37,238 nt of DNA from Auxenochlorella pyrenoidosa. Lineage: Eukaryota > Chlorophyta > Trebouxiophyceae > Chlorellales > Chlorellaceae. The stretch lies in assembly GCA_001430745.1 (NCBI GenBank), contig KQ482076.1, forward strand, positions 502,333 to 539,570, given 5' to 3'. Below are positions 23,512 through 34,675 of this stretch, one piece after another; the stretch's first letter is position 1; each line of letters opens with the position of its first letter. The notes under the pieces are model-generated. The model was given only the letters and a program-made list of their open reading frames with translations. It had not been told where the DNA came from and did no database searches. The translations under genes and the position numbers were made by a program.

Positions 23512-24845
23512 TGTGCCGGCGGCACCGCCCTGCCCCGTTGCTGTCCACCCCATGCGTGCCACTGCAAAGCAACCCTTGTCCCCCGTGCCCCGCCACCCAG
23601 TCTCCGCACTCCTTGCTGCCCCTCTCTTCTGCTCGACCAGAGTTGCAACGCCAGGGGCAGCATGAGCTGCGCAGTGGTGTCTCAAGGCAGGGCCGGCGCG
23701 GCGGCCGCAGGCCGGAAAATGAGGCAGGGGCAAGACACTCAAAGGCGCTGGGTGCCTGATGAATAGCGGTTCAGGCGTAGAAAAAAAGCAAGGCCAGGCT
23801 GCTGAGGAGGCATTCACGGGAGGAGAAATAACAGGAGGGCGTACACAACGGCTGATAAATGAACAGTGGGTACGGAGCGGGGTGTAGGCCAGGCTGTCAG
23901 GGGGTGGGCGTTTGCAGGGGGTGGGCATGGTTTCAAGGTCACGAGAGCCTTGTGTGGCGGGGCGGGGCGGGGGGGGGGGAGGGGGGGGGGGTGATCAAGG
24001 GCGGTGGGAAGACTGTCAGGGCTGAGGTGGAGGCGGAGTGCTGGGCAGGCGTGGCAGGTAGCTGAGGAGAAGGTGCAGCAGCCTGGCTACTGGTGGTGGT
24101 GGGAGCGCCTTTTGGATGGTTGCTGGTGGGGCATGTCCTGGACACGGCGCCGCAGCAGAACAGAGGATTGGGCGGGCCAGTACGGAAAGAGACGCATGCG
24201 TGGAGGCGCATGCCAGACTGGCAGGGAGTCCAGGCAGGTCGGGCTGTTGGGCTATTGCCTAGCAGGCAGGAAGGCCTCGTAGGTTTCTCCAGGGAACAGA
24301 GAGGCAGGGACCTTGGAGAAGGGTGCGCACGGCCCTGTGGAGGCTCCTGCCTAGGTTGATCTGTCCAAGGGCAAGAAGCAAGGAGAGAGAGGGGTGTGGT
24401 GGCCGCGTGGGCGGGGTGTGGTGGGCAAGCGGTGATGGGTGAGGGGCACAGAGCTGCGCCGCAGCGGTGCAAAGACAAGTATGCCGGAGGGCTGGGCGCA
24501 GGTCTGGTGATGAGTGGGCGGACAGTGCGGGGCTGGGCGGGGGCCGGGGGCTGTCAAAGTCGTGGCTGGCGAAGCGGGTGGTGGCGACGGTTTGTGCGGC
24601 AAGGCAGCGGCGGGACGCGGTAGGAGCATGTTATACTTGGTGCCAGTGTGCAGTGCGGAGCAGAACGGGTAGGAAGAGCACGAATGCGCGGCGGCGGGAC
24701 GCCATCCGGGCAAAGCTAATGTCGTCGTGGGGGCGCGCTGCGAGGCGCTGCCGCCAGCCCCTCATTGCTAGCTGGCAATGCTGTGCAGGCCGGCAGCGTG
24801 CGCGCTGCCTGGCAGGGAGCAGCGGCGCCGAGGTGCGAGCGGAAG
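23512..24845. other. Non-coding convergent interval with G-runs
   Basis: This interval separates the ends of two genes that converge, EAF and the minus-strand gene at 24846. It contains long runs of G on the plus strand near 23955-23992. The open frames present are Pro/Ser/Thr-rich shadows of biased composition, without splice structure or recognisable domains. It probably holds two 3' untranslated regions. No TGTAA was noticed on the plus strand after EAF. Confidence 0.5.
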
Positions 24846-26057
24846 CTACGAGGAAGCTGCTTGTGCGAGGCCGGCAGCGGCTGCCTCTGCCACGAGCGCT
24901 TCGAAGGCGTCTGGCGGTGGGAGCGGGACCCGCACTCCATCCATGATGCAGTGGCCGCTGAGATCAACTGCAATCGCGTGGGCAGGAGGGACCGAAGCGC
25001 TCAGGCACAAGCGGTCGCGCAAATGCGCTTGCGGCACCCGCGGGGATGGCTGCAGCACGCCGCGCATGCACGAGCGGCCGAGGTCAGGGCAGCGGGGCAG
25101 GGCGCGCAGCAAGGTGCTGTGCAGCGCTTAGCTCGTGAGCTTAGCCCGGCTGCTCACTTGCATACTGCCGCTCGAGGCACAACCGCTTGCACCGCGACAG
25201 GCTGATGGGCGCGCTCTCCGGGAGGCTCGCCGCCGCCGAGGGCGCGCCGCTGGTGGACGACAGGCCGCCCACCGAGGCCGCCGCGTCGCTGGCTGCCGCG
25301 TGCAGGCTGCCCGGGCTGCCCGCCGCCTCGGCCTCTCCCTCCTCCTCGCTGTCGCTGTCGCTGGCAGAGGCGACCCCGCGGCCGCGGCTGGCGCGCCGCA
25401 GCATGCGCCGCTGCAGCTGCGCCTTGACCAGGTTGCTCAGCTGGTTGGCCGCCTCCATGAGCAGCATGCCTGTGGGGTCGAGCTGCTGCTGCTTGGGCTT
25501 GAACAAAGGGTGCGCCGACAGCTGGTAGACGGTCCTGGCGTCAGCGGCTGCCGCTGCGGCGACGTCCCGGTCGCGCTTCATGCCGGCCAGCGGCGGGAAG
25601 GCCCGCGCGCGGGGCAGCTGCTGCAGCTCAGACAGGATGGCGCGCGGCACGAGGGGCTGCGGGCGCAAGGGAGGGGTGGCGGGAAGGACGCGGCGTGAGC
25701 ACGGGGCCCAGGTGGTCCTGCAGGGTGCAGTGCGCGGACACCCGCGTGCAGTGCAGGTCGCCTGCAGCGTGTGCTGGGGCTCCAGGGGGGCCCAGGGCCC
25801 CAGTGTCCATCAGGGCCAGCAGTGCAGAGAGAAAGTGGGGGAGTGGTCCTGCCACTTTTTCGGGTAGCTGGGGGCGAGCTGTGTCTCTGGCACGCTGACC
25901 GCCAGGCTCTGGGGCTTGCGTTGAGCATTCCCGAGCCCGGGCGGGCCCCCGGGGCCGGCAGACGAGCCCCCGGGCTTCCTGGCGAGCGATGCTGGCCGGG
26001 CTGCACGCGCACCTCGTTGGAGCCAGCCGCGAGGTCAGAAGTCCTTGCGTAGGCCAT
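24846..26057 (-). CDS. Predicted protein of unknown function, 221 aa
   Basis: I do not recognise this protein. On the minus strand three exons join in phase: 26057-26013 (MAYARTSDLAAGSNE), 25656-25158 and 24967-24846. The second exon looks coding. It has a helical segment (LVPRAILSELQQLPRARAF), then HPLFKPKQQQLDP, an amphipathic helix (MLLMEAANQLSNLVKAQLQ), a basic RRMLRRASRGRG patch and an acidic Ser/Asp/Glu run. It ends in SRCKRLCLERQYA. The last exon gives IDLSGHCIMDGVRVPLPPP and an Ala-rich end. The basic and acidic patches suggest a nuclear protein, which is inference only. Exons 1 and 3 are short and less certain than exon 2. If the donor at 25157 is not used, the frame stops at 25141. 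It lies downstream of NSRP1 on the same strand. Confidence 0.5.
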
Positions 26058-26888
26058 TCCGGGCCCGAGAAAGCTTGTCAGCCGGGCGCCGGCTGCTTGA
26101 AGCGGGAAGGCTGGCAGGCGTGGCTTCAGAGCTGGGCTCTCTCCCACTTTGGGTGTTGTTGGGCAAGAGGGTTTCCTTGAGCATGGAGCTATGCCACCGA
26201 CCGGAGACGCGGATTGGAGTGGTGGCACCTGCAAGAGAGTTGGCCAGCCTGGCGCGACGCATGCCACCATGGGGGAAGGTAGCAGCTGGGCTGAGCAAAA
26301 ACCTCCAAGCGCCCCATGATGCAGCTCCAGGAAGGCTGGCTAGCATGTTTGATGCGCTGAAGCACCTGTTCTCCGCTGTTTCCGGGGCTTGGAGCTCGCC
26401 ATGGATACCGCCAGATGGGCGACGTCATGGGGCAGCCTCCGCGGCAGCTCCAGCTGTGCTCCTGTCCACACCACCTCATCCCATGCACAAGGGTCCCGCT
26501 CCCCCACCTTTTAGTTTCCGGGCCACCCTGTTCAGCAGCAATAGAGGGCTGGAAACAGGCTGGGCTGCCCCACGCGCGCAGGCGGCCTGCCGGGAGGGCA
26601 ACCCAAGGCGTAGCTTCACAACCACAACAAGCGTCATCCTGGGTCACCCATCCCAACGCGCTCCCCACCACAACCTGCCAAGCCCTGCAGCACCACACCC
26701 ATGCATTCCATGCTGTTCTGCCACAGGCATGCCCCTGTGCACAGTGACGAGGCAGCTTTGGGTCACTGTGCGCTCCTACGCCAGCTTAGCTCCTACACCA
26801 CATGTGTGCGTAGCGCCACAGATACCTCACACCAAGGGCCGCTGCTGCGCACCGCCGGTACGCAGCCAGGGCGATCGAAAGCCACAGA
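26058..26888. other. Intergenic between NSRP1 and the small minus-strand gene
   Basis: These 831 bases should contain the NSRP1 3' untranslated region and the promoter of the gene starting at 26057. One minus-strand frame runs from 26346 to a stop at 26035 without recognisable features, and I do not call it. Nothing else stands out. Confidence 0.45.
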
Positions 26889-28884
26889 TCAGCCCGTCTT
26901 CAGGCGCTTGCGAGCCAAGTAGCGCTCACGGGCCGCCGCCACAGCATCCACACGGTTGCGCCGTTGGCCCGCCGCACCCGCTGGAGCCGCCGGTGCCCCA
27001 CCTCCCGCCTCGCTGCCGCCGCCCTCCTTGCCCTGCCCAGCTGCCCGCGGTGCACCCTCGGCCTGCTCCTCCTCTTGCTGCTGCTGCTGCGCCGCCGCCG
27101 CCGTGGCTGCAGCTGCCACTGGCGCTGCAGGCGGCTGCGCGGCTGAGTCGCGCGGCGGGGAGCGCGGCAGCCAGCTCGGCTCCGCCTCGTCTGCTGCCGC
27201 TCCCTCGGCTGCCCCACCCGGCTGCTCCTCGCCCGCCGGCGCCTGCTGGGCCTGCTGGGCGGCCTGCCGCGACGGTGCCGCCTCTGCCGCCTTCCCCCCA
27301 AACGCCACGTTGCTGCGCAGCAGGTTGCGGTAAAAGTCGCCCATGTGGCCGCGCTTCTCCACCGCATTCGCCTTCTCCTCCTCCTCCCTGCGGCGGCGGG
27401 GCACAGCGGGCGGCACGCGGGTCAGTACGCCTGGCAGGCGCGGGCACTCGAGCAAAAAGGCAGGTTGGCTGAGGCGCGTCCGGGGGCGGTGCAGAGGCCT
27501 GGGCTGGGATGCGCCCGCGTGCGGCTGCCAGGGGCGGCAGGCGGGGGGGGGGGGGGGGGGCGGGGCACGCACTTGCGCTTGCGCTCCTCCAGCCAGGCCT
27601 GCCGCTCCGCCAGCTTGGCGCGGTACGCCGCCGTCACAAACTTCTCCTTGTCGCCAAACAGGTGGTCCTCTGAGAGCACAGGGGGAGGGGGAGGCCGTTG
27701 GCGCCAGCGGGGTGCGTGGGGCAAAAGGCGGGGCGCAGGGCAGGGCGCTGCGGCCGGGCACCTGCTGCGGCATCATGACGCCGGGCAGGGAGAGACGCAG
27801 CGAGCAGGCGAAGGGCACCCAGGCAGTGCAAGCAGGCATGCAGGCGCCCGGAGCGTGGCTGTCCCTCGTCTTGACGCCTCTCGGCTGTGGGGCGGCCAGC
27901 GGCCCTCTGCCACCCATGTAAGCAAGCAGCGGCGGGCCGAGCTGTGCCACCCACCTGCCGCCCGCTCCTTGGCCAGCTGCCGTTCATATTGGATGTCTGA
28001 CTCTTTCTTGCGCTCCTCTGCCTTTTCTGCAGCGCCGGGCCAGGGCACAGCCCAGCGGGCGGAGAGGAGGATTGAAAGCGTGCCAGGGCGTGGTGCTGCA
28101 GGCAGCACGCAGGGCTTGGGGCATGCGCTGGCTGGCAGCAGCCGTGCAAGCACGAGGCGCGGCGTATACCAGCGCACCCAGCAGGCCGGCGATGTAGCGC
28201 GACTGCCGCTGCAGCTTCTCCTGGCGCTTGGGCTGCGCCCGAGCCTGCAGGAGGGCGTGCGCAAGAAGGAGCGTGTGCCGTGCTGAAGGCAGCACCAACA
28301 GGGAGGGGGATCCATCTCTTTGGGCGCCCCCAAGGCATCAGCAGCAGCCTTCACAGCCAAGCCCTCAGACGGGCGAGCGCCTCCACCTCGAGCGCTCAGT
28401 GAGGAGTCCCACTCTGCCCGTCCCTGCAGCCAGCGCACCTCCTGAATGGTGTCGTAGTGGCTGTCGTAGTCAAAGATTGCTGCGTCCTCGGCAAGGGCAG
28501 CTGCGTGCATGTCTGCCACCTGCGCGGGCGAGCAAGCAACACTGCTCTGTCGCGACGCAGGTGGCAGCGGCGGCGGCGGCGGCGGCGGCAGCAGCAGCAG
28601 AAAGTTAACACACCATGCGCGTGAGGTCTCCCACAGTCTACATCGATCGGAGACTCGATTACCGGCCTTCAGGGGCCCACAGTCACTGCTGCAAGTCCCA
28701 CCTTCTTGTCGCTCTGTTTGCGCGCGGCCTGGCGCGCGATCTGTTGCTCCACATTGACCGCATCATCCTCTTCATCGTCGTCGCCGAACACGCTGCGCCG
28801 CTTTGCAGGCTGAGCAGGCTTGGAGCCGCGCGGAGCCCGCACTTCAAGCCCGTATTTCACGCCCTTTTGTCCAATGATAGACAT
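26889..28884 (-). CDS. NSRP1: Nuclear speckle splicing regulatory protein 1 homologue (DUF2040)
   Basis: NSRP1 (CCDC55) is a nuclear speckle protein that affects alternative splice-site choice in animals. Six exons join in phase on the minus strand: 28884-28702, 28519-28439, 28244-28178, 28026-27955, 27669-27573 and 27387-26889, giving 332 aa. Family blocks appear in order: VKYGLEV near the start, RSVFGDDDEEDD, a Lys/Arg/Gln helix, ALAEDAAIFDYDSHYDTIQE, QSRYIAGLL, ERKKESDIQYERQLAKER, DKEKFVTAAYRAKLAERQ and MGDFYRNLLRSNVAFGG. These are the DUF2040 core, residues 1 to about 200. The C-terminal tail is Ala/Gln/Pro-rich and ends in the family-like ARERYLARKRLKTG. It has no Arg-Ser domain like that of animals. 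The start is placed at the ATG just before the family similarity. The gene is divergent from the one at 29187. Confidence 0.88.
27542..27561 (-). repeat. Homopolymer C tract in an NSRP1 intron
   Basis: About eighteen consecutive G on the plus strand read as C in the NSRP1 transcript. The run begins about a dozen bases after the donor of exon 5. Its length is likely variable and prone to sequencing error. It is intronic, so it does not affect the protein model. Confidence 0.85.
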
Positions 28885-29186
28885 CGTGACAGCGTTGGAG
28901 CAGGCGAAGAATGCAGCTCGGGGGTTCGGGATCAGGAACCCTAGGCCCTGCCGTGCTGGCCACTCCATTCGCTTTCCTGAGCTCCCAAGCCCTGCTCGTA
29001 AGCTCATTCGCATCGCCACATTGATCAGGCTTCTGTGCCACGCTTTCGAGGCTCTCCTGCGCCGTTGCTTTCGAGCCCTCCGACTTGCACTTGCCCGCTT
29101 CCGGGCATTGCAGGCTACCGCAGGCACTCGTACTCGTGACAAGAGCAATCCAGGGAGCGCGCCCGGGCGGCAGCAGCAGCACCACC
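28885..29186. promoter_or_regulatory. Divergent promoter region, NSRP1 / 29187 gene
   Basis: Start codons of two oppositely read genes lie 302 bases apart, so both promoters and 5' leaders must fit here. The sequence is less G+C-rich than the coding regions. I recognise no TATA box or repeated operator. Confidence 0.5.
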
Positions 29187-31352
29187 ATGGCAGCGCTGCC
29201 TACCGAGGTGCCGACAACGGCGCTGCAGCTCGAGCCGGCGCCTCCGAACTCCAGCATGCTGCCGCCACTGCTTGGGGAGCTCGAGGCCGCTGTGGCGTCC
29301 TGCCTGGAGCCTGCGGCCTTCTTCGTATCCTGGCAGGTGCGGACAAAGAACCCTGCAGGGTGGCAGCTCATTCTGGCACTTGAGGCGGTTGGCACAGCGG
29401 TGAATGCATGTTCCATTGCGCATTTCTGACCTGCTCGCGTGCCCTGCACTCCTCGTGTATGTGCAATGCAGGGCGTGCTGACTTTAGCATACACGTGAGC
29501 CGGGAGCAGGTGTTGCGCGTGCCGTGGGGTCTGCTAATCAAATCGCAGCTTTTCCGTGAGCAGCCTGCCGGGGCTCACGTTGTCCTGCGCTGTTCATGCA
29601 TCCCGTTTTCTTTTGCAGGACTCCCCTGCCCCCTCTGCCAGCCCTGACCTTCTCCCAGTATCCAGGTCACAGTGTCGTGTGCTGCATACCTGCAGGGGCT
29701 TCACCCAGCCGCTCATCGACCTTAAGCAGCGCATCACCGAGGCACATGCCAGCCTGCCGCCGGAGAACCCGGGCAAGTGCACACCAGCCTGCCCCTGCGA
29801 GCCAGGCACAGCAGGGAAAACGACGTCTTTGCGTGGTGCGCGCAGCTGTCTGTGCACCCCATGTGCGCTGACCTGCCTCACCGCCCGCCCCCTGCAGGGT
29901 CCAAGTGGCCTAAGACCTCTCTGGGCAGCCTGCGGGACGGGCGGCGCCTCACCCCCGAAGAGCTCGCCCTGCTCTGCATCATTTGCAAGGAGGAGAGTGC
30001 GGCGGCGTTTCGGCAGCGGCCCGAGCAGCAGCAGCAGCAGCGAGAGCAGCAGCACGCGCAGCAGCAGGCATCAGGCGGCAGCGGCAGCGGCGCGTCAGCT
30101 GCACCGGGAGCAGCAGAGGGGGCGCTGGCGCGAGCGGCGGAAGCAACGGCGGCAGCCGCAGCAGGAGCAGGAGAGGCAGAGGATGCGCCGGGAATCAAGC
30201 TGACCGTTGACTCGGCAGCGGTGGTGCTCTTTGAGTGCCGCTCTTTGGAGCGCCTGCTCAGCTTCCAGTCTGTGGTGTTTCAAGGTGAGGGCATACACGT
30301 TTCACTCTGAGCAGGTTGATGTCCCTGCTGCCGCTCGTCAACTGCAGCAAGGCCTTCATGCAGCTGCTCCGGCTGCTTGCCTGCATTAAGAAGTCGGTGT
30401 GCACGCAGGCAGCGCATGACCTTGCCGCCTCGTTTGCTCCTGGGGGATGCGCTGCGCTTCGCTGGCGGCCCCGGCCCGCCCGTCGCTTGCACAGGCTCGC
30501 GGGTCGCCGCTGACCTGCTGCGGCGCTTGCGGCCCTACGCTGCAGGCGGCTTTGATGCGGCACCTCCGGGCCGGGATGAGGTGGCCCGAGTGGCGTCCAT
30601 CCTGGCTGAGCAGGACTCCCCAGACTACTGGTTTGCTGCCAGCAAGGATGGCTACCGGTGGGCGCTGGGGCAGAAGCTGTGCGAGGGGGTTTTGCCATCG
30701 TGGCATGCAGGCCGCTGCTCCTGCTGGCAGGCAAGCTGGGCTGCTGCGCCCCACCCCAAATCTTTCGCTCTCGCTCCACGGCTGTGAGCTCCGCTGCAGG
30801 CCGCAATGCCCGCGTGTCCCGCTGTGCAGCCCCCCAGCAGCAACGAGCCGCTGCCGTGCTGCGGCCACTGGTCTTGAAATTGGTGCTGCTGCTGGATCGC
30901 CGCTCCGTGCCTGCAGGGAGAGCCACTACCGTGGCAGCCACTTGGGGGCCACGCTCATGCACCCGCTGCTGCTGGAGCCGTGGAGGCACGAGGCGGGGGA
31001 GGGTGCGCGCGCGGGGGCAGCCGCGGCACAAGGTGAGACTGGCAGGGGCGGGCGCACCGGGACGCGCCTCCCCCTCATGGGCGCGCCTCGCTGGCGCCGT
31101 CCACACCCGCCCTGCATTGTAGCCCCCGCCTACAGCCGCGCGACCCCGCCCCCCCGTGCCGCCCGCGCGCGCCGCGCAGCCCTGGCGCAACCCGGCCCCC
31201 GCAGGCGCGGCCTGCGGGAGCTGGCAGACCGGCGGGCGCTGCTGGCGGCCATCTCGCGCTTCCGGGCGCGCGTGGACGCGGCGCTGCCTGGGGCCTACGC
31301 CTGGTTCAGCGACGCCTCGCTGCACGTCACGCTGCGCGCGCTCATCAACTGA
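29187..31352 (+). CDS. Conserved-looking protein of unknown function, 429 aa
   Basis: I cannot assign a family. Six exons join in phase: 29187-29336, 29619-29772, 29898-30284, 30348-30657, 30917-31032 and 31180-31352. The second exon ends at a GC donor (G/GCAAGT), which the frame requires. Well-structured segments include FTQPLIDLKQRITEAHASL, SKWPKTSLGSLRDGRRL followed by TPEELALLCIICKEES, SAAVVLFECRSLERLLSF, ILAEQDSPDYWFAASKDGY, SHYRGSHLGATLMHPLLLE and, at the C-terminus, PGAYAWFSDASLHVTLRAL. A Gln/Ala-rich low-complexity stretch interrupts it near 30020-30170. The final HVTL resembles one HxT motif of 2H phosphoesterases. I see no clear second motif, so this is only a hint. An open segment at 29470-29552 (ADFSIHVSREQVLRVPWG) may be a further exon, but I could not fit its phase. 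The join at 30284/30348 is the least certain. Confidence 0.6.
29773..29897 (+). other. GC-AG intron
   Basis: The donor reads CCCGG/GCAAGTGC and the acceptor CCCCCTGCAG/GGTCC. Using GC keeps the frame and gives ENPG-SKWPKTSLG. The nearby GT three bases on would put a stop codon a few residues into the next exon. GCAAGT is the normal consensus for the rare GC donor class. Confidence 0.75.
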
Positions 31353-31961
31353 GGCGCCGGCGTCAGGCTCCGCATGCCACGCGTGGCACAGAAACACAGG
31401 CCAAGTGTGCAGAGATCAACAGGCGCGAGCGACTGGTCCACAACAGGCGGCAAGGCATGTCTCCTTCCCGGCCTGAGCGGCGGGATGGAGAAATCTGTCG
31501 AGTGTCACCGACTGCGTTATTCTGCATCGCTGCCAGCATTCCTTGCCCAACACTGAAGCCATGCCAATATCACTGATACTTGATGGATGTTCGCTACAGC
31601 CCAGGGAACTTGGGTGCCCCAGTGAGGAGAGAGGGGCTGCGGGGCCGCATGCATGCATGTGGAGAGCAGCGGCGGCACCAGTGGTGGCGGCTCAAGGCTT
31701 TGGACGCCAAAAACGGCGGCCGGTTGCCCGCATGGCCCTCCCTGTGGCTATTCTTTCAATTCCGGACAGGCAGGAATGGCTGAGAGCCCCTGCGAGCTGG
31801 TATTGAGCGTGCATGCTGGGGAGGCGCAGCAGCAGGTGAGGCGGCTCGGGCCACACTGAAAGGCCATGCAGCGTGGCACATTGCAATCTAGGAGCCTGGT
31901 GGGTGTTCTGAGCGGGGTCTCTGTGGCCGGAAGCAAGAGGAGAGCCACAAGCAGCTGCACC
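31353..31961. other. Intergenic upstream of plastid bS6
   Basis: These 609 bases hold the 3' untranslated region of the unknown gene and the promoter and leader of the bS6 gene. An in-frame upstream ATG for bS6 lies at 31866. No other feature is seen. Confidence 0.45.
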
Positions 31962-33706
31962 ATGTCGGCCATCGCCACCCCCGTGTGCTCCAGCCGCACC
32001 TGCAGCGCAGCGGCAGCCCGCCAGGGCCCCCTGGCGGCGCCTCGCCTGGCAGCCGGCCGCCGCGCCTTTGCGGCGCCCGCCAGCAGCAGCAGCAAGGCGG
32101 TGGCCCGCAGCAGCAGCCTGGTGGTGAAGGTGCGAGAGATGGGACTGGAGCAGAGGGGCGCTGTGAGCATTTGGGCGGCTGCTTGGGCAGCAGGCAGCGA
32201 CCCGCCTTGCCGCCTTGCGGCGCCGCCCACCACCCCTGACCTCCTTGTTTGTTGCTGCTTGATGCAGGCGGCGGCGGCAGCTGAGGCAGCCACTGAGCAG
32301 CGCACGTGAGTCTGCTGCTTTGGGGCACGCAGTACGCCGCTGCAGGCTCTGTTGTGGGCAGCGCAGCTTGCCGCGCACTTGCCGACCGCACGCTCATGCA
32401 TGCTTGCGGGTCGCCCAATGGTGTGCCGCATGGGCCGGGCCTGGCGCAAGCTTGTTCCGGTGCAGAGCAGGCACGGGCCCCACCGCGCGCTCAGCCCCCC
32501 CCCCTTGCCAGCCAATCGCGTGCCTGCACCCGTGATGCACCCGCCGGTGTTGCACCCGCCCCTCAGGCCCCCCAAACACACACACACTCTCACGCTCTCA
32601 CACCCTCCCCCCACCCGCAGCTACGAGACGATGCTGGTGCTGCGGCCCACCATGAAGGACGAGGAGCGCGACCAGGAGCTGGCCCGCTTCCAGGCCTTCC
32701 TGCAGAAGCAGGGCGCCACCGGGCTCAGCGACCTCGTGCGCGGGCGGCAGCGGCTGGCCTACCCCATCAAGCGGTGGGTGCCCCGCCCGCAAGCCCGCCG
32801 CCCCCGCCCCCGCCCCCCGCCCCGAAGCCCTCGCTCTGGGCGCCTGCCTGCGCCCTGCCTGCGCCCTGCCTGCGCCTAAAAGGGCGGCGTGCCACACGGA
32901 TGGCCTTGCCACCTTGGCCGCCTGACAGCGCCAGCACCCTGAGCCTGATATGGTACCGGTCTGGAGCGCTGAAGAGTTGGGCTAGCCGGTGGCTGGCATT
33001 GGTCAGCTCGGTTGCCTCTGTTCTCCCAGCCCCCATGTGGGCTGCAAGCCTCATGCGCATCATGGGGAGAGCTGCGCAGAGGCGCCGTGCACGCCGCACC
33101 GGCTTGCATGGCCCCACGCGCGGGCGGCCCCTCACCTCGCCCACTTGGGCGCGGGCGACACCGCCAGTGGCACTCAACGCCGCGCCTTGGTCCCGCCGCA
33201 GCACTGCCCACCCAATCGCGCTGCCCCCGCCCCCGCCCCCGCCCCGCCCGCAGGTTCTCCGAGGGCATCTACGTGCTGTACACCTACACCGCCGACACCT
33301 CCACCGGCCAGGCTGTGCAGAAGTACCTGTCCACCCCCCAGGCCGGCAACGAGCTCAACATCCTGCGGTGAGCCCCGCCGACAGCTGCCCCGCGGCTGGC
33401 ACGCCCGCAGCAGGCTCACGTGCTGGCGGCAAGGGCCCGGCACGTTGCCATGGCAGGTTGCCCGGGCAGCCCAGCAGCGAGGCCTGCAGACCCGGCCTGG
33501 CCGCAGCCTTATGCCGGCTGCGCTCATCGTATGCCACACCCCGCAAGGGCTGGCAAGGGCGGTGCCGGCGCAAAGCGGACAGGCAACTGTGAGGCTGGAG
33601 GCAGGAACCTCCTCGGGCTGCTGTGGTGCAAAAGTGGAGCGCGCAACCTGGCATGCTGTTGCCCCCCCCCTCCCCCTCCTGCAGCCACATGACCTTTGTG
33701 GTCTGA
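31962..33706 (+). CDS. PRPS6: Plastid 30S ribosomal protein bS6c precursor
   Basis: bS6 sits on the platform of the small ribosomal subunit beside bS18. Five exons join in phase: 31962-32129, 32268-32305, 32621-32773, 33254-33367 and 33685-33706, giving 164 aa. The first 60 or so residues are rich in Ala, Ser and Arg, almost free of acidic residues, and begin MSAIATPVCSSRTCS, as expected of a chloroplast transit peptide. The mature part is the S6 fold: YETMLVLRPTMKDEERDQEL, FLQKQGATGLSDLVRGRQRL, AYPIKRFSEGIYVLYTYTA, STPQAGNELNILRHMTFVV. The last exon is only 22 bases. I chose ATG 31962 over the in-frame ATG at 31866 because its context (GCACCATG) is better and it gives a typical transit-peptide start. 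The choice does not affect the mature protein. A mitochondrial destination is less likely but not excluded. Confidence 0.92.
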
Positions 33707-34675
33707 GCCAGGCGGCTTCAGGCAGCCAGCCACAGCCGCCGAGGTGCAGCCAGCGAGGGAGGCTGCCAGACAGGCGCCTCGAGCCGCCACGACCTGGCTG
33801 GGTCGCACTGCCACACTCGCTCGCCACAACCGCCCTCGGCATGTAGAGTTCCCATCTTCCCTCTCTTCCGCAACCTGCTTCCTGCTGCTTCCTTTGCCCC
33901 ACTGTGTGCAGCACCATTCCGGCCGCGCGCATGCTGCTCCTTCCCCTGCCACATGCCTTGCTCACTGAAGCACCCTGTGAAAGGCACACACATGCACAGC
34001 CTGTACTTGGTCAGGTGCGATACCAGGCGTCCTGCGGAATCCAGGGCACTGGGGTCGGTGCACTTGCTTGCACAGCTTCCACGAGATGCACCGCTGGTAG
34101 CGCAGCTGGGGAGCGCAGCGCGCCGCGGCGGCTGCCATGAGTTGCCAGAGCAGCCCCGCATTGCGCGTCCAGCATCTGGCTATTTCCTATCCGCCTGCAA
34201 GCTCTTTTGGAAGGCCTCCTCGCTTGCTCCGCTGCGCGTCAGTTCTGTTGCCCCAGCGGCAGTTTTGCAAGCTGCCCTCTGCTGCTATCCATTTCTCAGC
34301 TTTCTGCGGCCGCTAAACAGCAAGGTAAGAGTCGCGGCAGCCACGGTCATGGGTGGGAGAGCGACAGAGCCGCCTGCTACTGCGCGCCTGTTGGGCGCAC
34401 AAGCACGCTTATGTACATCGCTCAGTTGCTGCTCGATAGTGTCCCAGGCGTCCGGGCGGCCCCAACTAACACGCCCGACAGCTCCCGCTTCAGACCGTCA
34501 GACAAGCGCAGCAGCGCCCCTTTGCTTGGCTGTGAAGTGCAGGCAGGCGGTTGACACACTAGGTCAGGCCCGCTGGTCCGTCTTGCACTTGCCGGCGGCT
34601 GCTGGGCAGCGCCGGCTGGGCGCCCCACGACGACGGCTTGAGTGGTGGTGCCAGCAGCAGTGACAGCTGTGCAGC
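33707..34675. other. Intergenic between bS6 and GPx genes
   Basis: These 969 bases contain no reading frame with recognisable similarity or splice structure on either strand. They should hold the bS6 3' untranslated region and the promoter of the GPx gene. I see no tRNA or repeat. Confidence 0.45.

Noticed and set aside
23939..24478. Minus-strand frame of 179 codons rich in Pro, Ser and Thr
   Set aside because: Low complexity through G-run DNA, no conserved block, and it lies in a convergent 3' interval.
26035..26346. Minus-strand frame ending SRARNGLRKDF overlapping the first exon of the small gene
   Set aside because: No recognisable features. The other frame gives a start codon and a donor that join in phase to a better exon.
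29470..29552. Extra exon reading ADFSIHVSREQVLRVPWG in the unknown gene
   Set aside because: The segment looks coding, but its phase did not fit the exons before and after, and the direct 29336/29619 join is in phase.
29666..29695. 30-base intron in the unknown gene
   Set aside because: Splice-like ends are present, but the length is implausible and the segment reads through in frame, so it was kept as exon.
31866..31961. Upstream in-frame ATG for bS6
   Set aside because: The extension (MQRGTLQSRS...) is possible, but the ATG at 31962 has better context and a typical transit-peptide start.
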